Made by a program: the position numbers and the translations under genes. Below are positions 20,498 to 27,121 of a DNA stretch of 64,000 nt, piece after piece; positions within the stretch are counted from its first letter, which is position 1, and every line of letters starts with the position of its first letter. The DNA lies in NCBI GenBank assembly GCA_004764695.1, contig SMSO01000037.1, positions 3,160,337 to 3,224,336 of the forward strand. The letters are read 5' to 3'. Under the pieces are notes generated by a model. That model worked only from the letters and a program-made list of their open reading frames with translations. It had not been told where the DNA came from and did not search any database. Source of the DNA: Schizochytrium sp. TIO01. Lineage: Eukaryota > Sar > Bigyra > Thraustochytrida > Thraustochytriidae.

Positions 20498-21148
20498 TTA
20501 GTAAGCCAATTCTAATGCATTTGTTTCCAGAGAAGCTTTGACATACTCTAGAAAGATAGGAATGTGGCGACTTGTCCTCTTGCGTTCTTGTTGAAGCGTC
20601 ACTAAGTAAAGGCGTTTGGGGAAAAGTTGCAAGTTGGCATGGCATGCGAGGTCGTCGGGTGAAAACTTGAGCAAGTAAGGGTGAATCAAATCAGTGCATG
20701 GTGGCGCCAGGCCGCTGTGTTCGAGGATCCAGGCGAAGAGCACTCGCACAGTCCTGCCATTACCATTGGCGAAGGGATGAATGTCGAGGAATGTAGCATA
20801 AAACCTAGTGATGCTCTCGATGGACCACATGTCTAGTTCTCGAACCAATCTTTCAATCTTGGCGTGGATTTCGTGTGGCAAACAATAAACAATAATATCC
20901 TTCGAAAGTTCACCTTGAGAAGTAAGCCTTCTAGTAAAGGCTACTTGAGTCCTAAATTTATTATTATTATGCTGAGAAGTTAAAACTTTTCCGTTGATCG
21001 TTTGGATAAACTCGATCGTTAAGCCACCGCGATGCAACCGCGCGAAGTCTAACGCTACTCCCAATGCTTCGGCCTTCGCCGGGGTTGGGTGTGAGGACTC
21101 CATATTTAATGCACTCGCGACGAAGCGAGCGCGCAAGTACTCACACAT
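20498..21148 (-). CDS. Fic-domain protein (putative AMP transferase)
   Basis: A 216-residue protein with the Fic signature HPFANGNGRTVR near residues 124-135. Fic enzymes transfer AMP or another phosphate-containing group to hydroxyl side chains of target proteins. The His acts as base and the GNGR loop binds phosphates. The residue before GNG, usually Asp or Glu and a magnesium ligand, is Asn here; Asn is known in some family members, but activity may be altered. An upstream segment, NNNKFRTQVAFTRR, resembles the Fic flap. Near the N-terminus, SALNMESSHPT resembles the inhibitory alpha-helix (S/T-x-x-x-E-G/N) that obstructs ATP, so the protein may be self-inhibited. No signal peptide or membrane helix, hence probably cytosolic or nuclear. 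It is the last of six minus-strand genes. Its first eight codons and upstream region occur a second time at about 22975-23160, behind another zinc-finger gene. Confidence 0.85.
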   Translation of the reverse strand: MCEYLRARFVASALNMESSHPTPAKAEALGVALDFARLHRGGLTIEFIQTINGKVLTSQHNNNKFRTQVAFTRRLTSQGELSKDIIVYCLPHEIHAKIERLVRELDMWSIESITRFYATFLDIHPFANGNGRTVRVLFAWILEHSGLAPPCTDLIHPYLLKFSPDDLACHANLQLFPKRLYLVTLQQERKRTSRHIPIFLEYVKASLETNALELAY

Positions 21149-21311
21149 GCTTTACGTAGCAAATTTTTTTTTTTCGCGTTTAATAGTTAGCTTTGCTTCT
21201 TTGCGCACTTCATTCACCATTCAATCCTAATACATATTTATTAATATGCTAAATAAAAATCTGTATATTCCTTGATCTTCTCTCCCGGTTTAAGAATTTG
21301 ATGGAACCATT

Positions 21312-22925
21312 CTAGTATTTTTTTTGGCGAACATCTGGTCCCGACAACCTTGTGTCTACTTTATGGTTTTGCCTAAAGTGCTTGATGATAATATTTTTCG
21401 ATTTATAATGTCTTCCACAGAAATCGCACAGAAATATTGGGTCCCCACCCTCCGGGTTGTATTTCAATATATCAATATAATCAAGAACCACCCTAGTCAC
21501 AAGTGACGGGTCAATGGGAAAGTTCACAATCTTAAATTTAACCGGCAACATAATTTCTGTGTAGAGTTTGACCTTGTCTCCTGTTTTCAGAAATTGACGG
21601 CGCCACTCCAGCAGTTTTTGGCGGTTATCTTGGTCAGCCCTTTTAGCAGCATTATGGTTTAACTCAATGTGTTCTGTGATATCGTATTTACTTTTAAATA
21701 TACTTCCGCAGAAATCACACAGAAATAATGGTTTCCCATCCACCGGGTTGTATACCAATATGTCAATATTATCACCAACCGTTCTAGTCACAAGTGACGG
21801 GTCAGCGCGAAAGTTTGGAAACGTATTCCGAATCGGCAATTTGATATCTGCATAGAGTTTGGGTTTCTTCCCTAGTTTAACAAATTTACTGCGCCATTCC
21901 AGTAGTTGTTGGCGACGCTCTTGGTCAGATAAACGCTTGTGTAGTTTATGTGCGTATTTAATATGCCTGTCAATACTCGCTTTCAATTGATAATGTCTTC
22001 CACAGAAATCGCACAGAAATATTGGGTCCCCACCCACCGGGTTGTATACCAATATGTCAATATTATCACCAACCTCCCTAGTCACAAGTGACGGGTCAAT
22101 GGGAAAGTTTGAAAACTTATTCTTATCCGGCAACATAATTTCTGCATAGAGTTTGACCTTCTCGTTTGGTTTAACAAATTGTCTGCGCCACTCCAGTAGT
22201 TGTTGGCGACGGTCTTGGTCAAGCAACCTTTTCAATCCTCCATGTATGTTTTCAATATGACTGACCAAATTATATTTATCTTGGTAATTTTTTCCACAGA
22301 AATCACACAGAAATAATGGTTTCTCGCCCTTCGGTTGGTATTTCAAGATGTCAATATCATCACGAACCACTCTAGTCACATATCCCGTGTCAGTGATAGA
22401 GATTGTTGGGTAGTTATATTTACCCAGCAACTCAAATTCGTTATAGAGTTTGAGCTTCTCTTCTGGTTTAACAAATTTACTGCGCCATTCCAGTAGTTGT
22501 TGGCGTTTTTCTGCATCTGAATATTCTGCTGCTGCTGGTGATAATGATGCTTTGGGATACTGCGACAAAGCTGTTTCGTTACCGTCTTCCCAATCCATCG
22601 CATCAAACCCCTCTAGAGTATGTAAAGAATCATTATCTTCCCAATCTACCTCACCAACCCCCTCTAGGGTATGTACAGAATAATCATCTACCCAATCAAC
22701 ACTTGCTGGTAAATTTAGGTTGGATGAGCTTTGTTCCATTTCTGTTGGTGACCCAAAATCCCACGTGAGTTGATCATTATCCACACGCGGCCCCACTCCA
22801 CTGTTCGGTGTTGGCTTGTCACCAAAAGCATTACTTACATCAAAATCCTCCTCAACAGAACTAGCATCACTGCCGTCCAAGGAGTGTTTCCGTTTCTGAC
22901 CAGTAAGTTGCTCCAAGAATGTCAT
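21312..22925 (-). CDS. Zinc-finger module protein ZF-D (four C2H2 modules)
   Basis: A 537-residue protein and one of four tandem paralogues. The first ~150 residues (MTFLEQLTGQKRKHS onward) are acidic, with two copies of an S/V-HTLEG repeat around WED. Four modules of about 95-105 residues follow. Each opens with a helix (QQLLEWRRQFV), has a KLY-x-E/D-I-x-LP strand and a VTR-x-V...IDIL-x-Y segment, and ends in one finger of pattern C-x2-C-x12-H-x4-H (CDFCG...). Such fingers usually bind nucleic acid; the wide spacing between fingers is not that of ordinary tandem C2H2 arrays. A basic KRKH near residue 12 may serve nuclear import. Its start differs from the other copies: one base is missing in the MKK leader, so ATG at 22925 is used. 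The next gene, fic, begins 163 bases downstream. No named family is recognised for the module. Confidence 0.85.
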   Translation of the reverse strand: MTFLEQLTGQKRKHSLDGSDASSVEEDFDVSNAFGDKPTPNSGVGPRVDNDQLTWDFGSPTEMEQSSSNLNLPASVDWVDDYSVHTLEGVGEVDWEDNDSLHTLEGFDAMDWEDGNETALSQYPKASLSPAAAEYSDAEKRQQLLEWRSKFVKPEEKLKLYNEFELLGKYNYPTISITDTGYVTRVVRDDIDILKYQPKGEKPLFLCDFCGKNYQDKYNLVSHIENIHGGLKRLLDQDRRQQLLEWRRQFVKPNEKVKLYAEIMLPDKNKFSNFPIDPSLVTREVGDNIDILVYNPVGGDPIFLCDFCGRHYQLKASIDRHIKYAHKLHKRLSDQERRQQLLEWRSKFVKLGKKPKLYADIKLPIRNTFPNFRADPSLVTRTVGDNIDILVYNPVDGKPLFLCDFCGSIFKSKYDITEHIELNHNAAKRADQDNRQKLLEWRRQFLKTGDKVKLYTEIMLPVKFKIVNFPIDPSLVTRVVLDYIDILKYNPEGGDPIFLCDFCGRHYKSKNIIIKHFRQNHKVDTRLSGPDVRQKKY

Positions 22926-22929
22926 TTTT

Positions 22930-22974
22930 TATCGTTTGTTAAATAAAACAAATACTATTTTGATTTATGATTTA
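22930..22974 (-). promoter_or_regulatory. Conserved leader of ZF-D
   Basis: About 45 AT-rich bases before the start (on the minus strand: CAAAATAGTATTTGTTTTAT, then TTAACAAACGAT) that recur almost unchanged in front of all four zinc-finger genes. The copies lie at about 24785-24828, 25904-25942 and 27090-27127. Conservation of a non-coding leader through all duplications, in such short gaps, suggests that it is the promoter or 5' leader. In the ZF-A copy it directly overlaps the end of the NTPase-nuclease gene. Confidence 0.6.
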
Positions 22975-23161
22975 AGCGAGCGCGCAAGTACTCGCACATG
23001 CTTTACGTAGCAATTTTTTTTTTTCGCGTTTAATAGTTAGCTTTGCTTGTTTGCGCACTTCATTCACCATTCAATCCTAATACATATTTATTAATATGAT
23101 AAATAAAAATCTGTATATTCCTTGATCTTCTCTCCCGGTTTAAGAATTTGATGGAACCATT
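22975..23161 (-). pseudogene. Duplicated fic start and ZF 3' flank
   Basis: This gap between ZF-C and ZF-D repeats, with few changes, the stretch from the ZF-D stop to the eighth codon of fic (21124-21311). On the minus strand it reads MCEYLRAR as fic does and then runs at once into the ZF-D leader and a stop. It is a scar of a tandem duplication of one zinc-finger gene together with the beginning of fic, and it shows that ZF-C was once followed by fic. Confidence 0.8.
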
Positions 23162-24784
23162 CTAGTATTTTTTTTGGCGAACATCTTGTCTCAACAACCT
23201 TGGGTCTACTTTATGGTTTTCCTTAAAGTGCTTGATGATAGTATTTCTCGATTCATAAGGTCTTCCACAGAAATCGCACAGAAATATTGGGTCCCCACCC
23301 ACCGGGTTGTATTTCAATATATCAATATAATCAAGAACCTCCCTAGTCACATGTTCCGGTTTAGCGGGAAATTTTTTTAACTTAAAAGTAACCGGCAACA
23401 TAATTTCTGTGTAGAGTTTGGCCTTCTTTTCTGGATCAACAAATTGACGGCGCCACTCCAGCAGTTTTTGGCGGTTCTCTTGGTCAGTCCTTTTAACAGC
23501 ATTATGGTTTAACTCAATGTGTTCTGTGATATCGTATTTACTTTTAAATATACTTCCGCAGAAATCACACAGAAATAATGGTTTCCCATCCACCGGGTTG
23601 TATACCAATATGTCAATATTATCACCAACCGTTCTAGTCACAAGTGACGGGTCAGCGCGAAAGTTTGGAAACGTATTCCGAATCGGCAATTTGAGATCTG
23701 CGTAGAGTTTGACCTTCTCTTCTGATTTAACAAATTGTCTGCGCCACTCCAGTAGTTGTTGGCGACGCTCTTGGTCAGATAAACGTTTGGCTAGTTTATG
23801 TGCGTATTTAATATGTCTGTGAATACTCGCTGTCGATTGATAAGGTCTTCCACAGAAATCACACAGAAATACTGGTTCCCCATCCACCGGATTGTATACC
23901 AATATGTCAATATCAGGACGAACCATTCTAGTCACAAGTGACTGGTCAGCGCGAAAGTTTGCAAACTTATCCTTATCCGGCAATTTGATATCTGCATAGA
24001 GTTTGACCTTCTTATCTCGATCAACAAATTGACGGCGCCACTCCAGTAGTTGTTGGCGACGCTCTTGGTCAGATAAACGTTTGGCTAGTGTATGTGTGTC
24101 TTTAATATGCCTGACCAAATTACGTTTATCTATGTAATATTTTCCACAGAAATCACACAGAAATATTTTCTCCTTCTCATTCGGTTGGTATATTAAGATA
24201 TCAATATCAGGACGAACTATTCTAGTCACAAGTTTTTGATCATTGATTTTAAGTAGAGGTAAGCTGTTAACGGGCAATCTGATATCTGCATAGAGTTTGA
24301 CCTTCTTTTCTGGATTAACAAATTGACTGCGCCATTTCAGTAGTTGTTGGCGTCTTTTTGCATCTGCATATTCTGCTGCTGCTGATGATGATGATGATGC
24401 TTTGGGATACTGCGACAAAGCTGTTTCGTTACCGTCTTCCCAATCCATCGCATCAACCCCCTCTAGAGTATGTAAAGAATCATTATCTTCCCAATCTACC
24501 TCACCAACCCCCTCTAGGGTATGTACAGCATAATCATCTATCCAATCAACACTTGCTGGTGAATTTAGGTTGGATGAGCTTTGTTCCATTTCTGTTGGTG
24601 ACCCAAAATCCCACGTGAGTTGATCATTATCCACACGCGTCCCCACTCCACTGTTCGGGGTTGGCTTATCACCAAAAGCATTACTTACATCAAAATCCTC
24701 CTCAACAGAACTAGCATCACTGCCGTCCAAGGAGTGTTTCCGTTTCTGACCAGTAAGTTGCTCCAAGAATGTCATTTTTTTCAT
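23162..24784 (-). CDS. Zinc-finger module protein ZF-C (four C2H2 modules)
   Basis: A 540-residue paralogue of ZF-D with the same acidic N-terminal region and four C2H2 modules. It starts MKKMTFLEQL. Its third module (from LPIRNTFPNFRADP through the finger CDFCGSIFKSKYDITEH) is identical, or nearly so, to the third module of ZF-D, while modules one and two have their own finger residues. This points to gene conversion or exchange of modules. Modules run about residues 140-245, 245-345, 345-440 and 440-535. The stop is followed by a duplicated fic start rather than by a real fic gene. Function is inferred as for the other copies: a possible nucleic-acid or protein-binding adaptor. Confidence 0.85.
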   Translation of the reverse strand: MKKMTFLEQLTGQKRKHSLDGSDASSVEEDFDVSNAFGDKPTPNSGVGTRVDNDQLTWDFGSPTEMEQSSSNLNSPASVDWIDDYAVHTLEGVGEVDWEDNDSLHTLEGVDAMDWEDGNETALSQYPKASSSSSAAAEYADAKRRQQLLKWRSQFVNPEKKVKLYADIRLPVNSLPLLKINDQKLVTRIVRPDIDILIYQPNEKEKIFLCDFCGKYYIDKRNLVRHIKDTHTLAKRLSDQERRQQLLEWRRQFVDRDKKVKLYADIKLPDKDKFANFRADQSLVTRMVRPDIDILVYNPVDGEPVFLCDFCGRPYQSTASIHRHIKYAHKLAKRLSDQERRQQLLEWRRQFVKSEEKVKLYADLKLPIRNTFPNFRADPSLVTRTVGDNIDILVYNPVDGKPLFLCDFCGSIFKSKYDITEHIELNHNAVKRTDQENRQKLLEWRRQFVDPEKKAKLYTEIMLPVTFKLKKFPAKPEHVTREVLDYIDILKYNPVGGDPIFLCDFCGRPYESRNTIIKHFKENHKVDPRLLRQDVRQKKY

Positions 24785-24823
24785 CGTTTGTTAAATAAAA
24801 CAAATACTATTTTGATTTATGAT

Positions 24824-25903
24824 TTATTTTCTGTTTTTCTTCTGCTTCTTCTCTAGTGCCGTTCCGGTCAGCGTCGCCTTTTGCAGGGTGAAATATGGCC
24901 CCGACAGCCATGTGTCTAGATTATGGTCGCGTCTAAAGTGATTCATCAATATATGTTTACGTGCATAATCTCTACCACAAAAATCACACACATATCTTGT
25001 CTCCTTACTATTCGGCTGGTATACTAAGATGTCAATATCATCATGAACCTCTCTAGTTACAAGTTTTGGATCATCGATTTCAATTAGAGGTTTCCTGTTA
25101 ACGGGCAACTTGATGTCTGTGTAGAGTTTAAGCCTCTCTCCTGGTTTAACAAATTGTCTGCGCCATTCCAGTAATCGCCGGCGACGGTCTTGGTCAGACC
25201 CTATTACTACACCATGAACGACGCGAAAGTGCTGTACCACGTTATCTTTATATTGAAAATATTTTGAGCAAAAATCACACATATATATTTTCTCCTTCTC
25301 ATTCGGTTGGTATATTAAGATATCAATATCAGGACGAACCATTCTAGTCACAAGTTTTTTATCATCGATTTCGATTAGAGGTACCGTGTTAACGGGCAAT
25401 CTGAACTCTGCATAGAGTTTGGCCTTCTTTTCTGGATTAACAAATTGACTGCGCCATTTCAGTAGTTGTTGGCGTTTTTTTGCATCTGCATGTTCTGCTG
25501 CTGATGATGATGATGATGCTTTGGGATACTGCGACAAAGCTGTTTCGTTACCGTCTTCCCAATCTATCGCATCAACCCCCTCTAGAGTATGTAAAGAATC
25601 ATTATCTTCCCAATCTACCTCACCAACCCCCTCTAGGGTATGTACATCATAATCATCTACCCAATCAACACTTGCTGGTAAATTTAGGTTGGATGAGCTT
25701 TGTTCCATTTCTGTTGGTGACCCAAAATCCCACGTGAGTTGATCATTATCCACACGCGTCCCCACTCCACTGTTCGGGGTTGGCTTGTCACCAAAAGCAT
25801 TACTTACATCAAAATCCTCCTCAACAGAACTAGCATCACTGCCGCCCAAGGAGTGTTTCCGTTTCTGACCAGTAAGTTGCTCTAAGAATGTCATTTTTTT
25901 CAT
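24824..25903 (-). CDS. Zinc-finger module protein ZF-B (two C2H2 modules, chimeric end)
   Basis: A 359-residue paralogue with the conserved N-terminal region (~1-140) but only two modules, with fingers CDFCSKYFQYKDNVVQH and CDFCGRDYARKHILMNH. The first finger has Ser in place of the usual Gly after the second Cys. The last ~25 codons (ending EKKQKKNRK) do not match the other zinc-finger proteins; at DNA level they match the 3' end of the NTPase-nuclease gene (27122-27200), including the shared TTCTGTTTTTCTTCTGCTTC. A duplication breakpoint thus gave this gene a new tail. The next gene, ZF-C, starts only 39 bases after its stop. Confidence 0.83.
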   Translation of the reverse strand: MKKMTFLEQLTGQKRKHSLGGSDASSVEEDFDVSNAFGDKPTPNSGVGTRVDNDQLTWDFGSPTEMEQSSSNLNLPASVDWVDDYDVHTLEGVGEVDWEDNDSLHTLEGVDAIDWEDGNETALSQYPKASSSSSAAEHADAKKRQQLLKWRSQFVNPEKKAKLYAEFRLPVNTVPLIEIDDKKLVTRMVRPDIDILIYQPNEKEKIYMCDFCSKYFQYKDNVVQHFRVVHGVVIGSDQDRRRRLLEWRRQFVKPGERLKLYTDIKLPVNRKPLIEIDDPKLVTREVHDDIDILVYQPNSKETRYVCDFCGRDYARKHILMNHFRRDHNLDTWLSGPYFTLQKATLTGTALEKKQKKNRK

Positions 25904-26006
25904 CGTTTGTTAAATAAAACAGATACTATTTTGATTTATGGTACTTAAATAGATTGCTAAATTAAAAAAAAAATAATGTGCGTAGAACTAGACCTTCTTT
26001 CCTGAT

Positions 26007-27089
26007 TTAAGGATTTGACGGCATCAATCCCGACAACCTTGTGTCTAGTTTATGGTTGCGTCTAAAGTGAACTACCAACATATGTTTACGTGCACAATCT
26101 CTACCACAAAAATCACACACATATATTGTCTCCTTACTATTCGGCTGGTATACTAAGATGTCAATATCATCATGAACCTCTCTAGTTACAAGTTTTGGAT
26201 CATCGATTTCAATTAGAGGTTTCCTGTTAACGGGCAACTTGATGTCTGTGTAGAGTTTAAGCCTCTCTCCTGGTTTAACAAATTTACTGCGCCATTCCAG
26301 TAGTTGTTGGCGACGCTCTTGGTCAGATAAACGCTTGTGTTGTTTATGTGCGTATTTAATATGCGCGCGAATACTATCTTTCGATTTATAATGTCTTCCA
26401 CAGAAATCGCACAGAAATACTGGGTCCCCACCCACCGGGTTGTATTTCAATATATCAATATAACCAGGAACCTCCCTAGTCACAAGTGACGGGTTAATGG
26501 GAAAGTTCACAATATTAAATTTAACCGGCAACATAATTTCTGTATAGAGTTTGACCTTCTCGTTTGGTTTAACAAATTGACGGCGCCACTCCAGTAGTTG
26601 TTGGCGACGCTCTTGGTCAGACAATCTTGACAATTCTCTATGTATATTTTTAATATGCTTGTAAATACTGGTTTTCACTTCAACTTGTGTTCCACAGAAA
26701 TCACACAGAAATGATGGTTTCTCGCCCTCCGGTTGGTATATTAAGATATCAATATCAGGAAGAACCTTTCTAGTCACATATCTCGGGTCAGGGATAGTGC
26801 TTGGAACCTCAATTCCAATGGGCAACTCAAATTCGTTATAGAGTTTGGCCTTCTCTTCTTGTTCAATAAAGTGACTGCGCCATTCCAGTAGTTGTTTGCG
26901 TGTTTCTGCATCTGAACTAGCATTTGTACCTGCATGTACACGCGTCTCTACTCCACTGTTCGGTGTTGGCTTGTCACCAAAAGCATTACTTACATCAAAA
27001 TCCTCCTCAACAGAACTAGCATCACTGCCGTCCAAGGAGTGTTTCCGTTTCTGACCAGTAAGTTGCTCTAAGAATGTCATTTTTTTCAT
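26007..27089 (-). CDS. Zinc-finger module protein ZF-A (three C2H2 modules)
   Basis: A 360-residue paralogue. The N-terminal region is shortened: after the common start (MKKMTFLEQL to about residue 48) it lacks the HTLEG/WED repeats and goes straight to three modules. The fingers are CDFCGTQVEVKTSIYKH, CDFCGRHYKSKDSIRAH and CDFCGRDCARKHMLVVH. The last module is nearly the same as the last of ZF-B; the middle one resembles modules of ZF-D. Its start codon lies only 33 bases after the stop of the NTPase-nuclease gene, so its leader begins inside that gene's end. Such spacing is extreme for a eukaryotic nucleus and suggests co-transcription, or a very compact promoter as in large DNA viruses. 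Confidence 0.85.
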   Translation of the reverse strand: MKKMTFLEQLTGQKRKHSLDGSDASSVEEDFDVSNAFGDKPTPNSGVETRVHAGTNASSDAETRKQLLEWRSHFIEQEEKAKLYNEFELPIGIEVPSTIPDPRYVTRKVLPDIDILIYQPEGEKPSFLCDFCGTQVEVKTSIYKHIKNIHRELSRLSDQERRQQLLEWRRQFVKPNEKVKLYTEIMLPVKFNIVNFPINPSLVTREVPGYIDILKYNPVGGDPVFLCDFCGRHYKSKDSIRAHIKYAHKQHKRLSDQERRQQLLEWRSKFVKPGERLKLYTDIKLPVNRKPLIEIDDPKLVTREVHDDIDILVYQPNSKETIYVCDFCGRDCARKHMLVVHFRRNHKLDTRLSGLMPSNP

Positions 27090-27121
27090 CGTTTGTTAAA
27101 TAAAACAGATATTATTTTAAT

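Noticed and set aside
20498-21148. Bacterial contamination as source of the Fic gene
   Set aside because: Its flank is shared with the zinc-finger gene array, whose members are eukaryotic in style, and no ribosome-binding site or bacterial neighbour is present.
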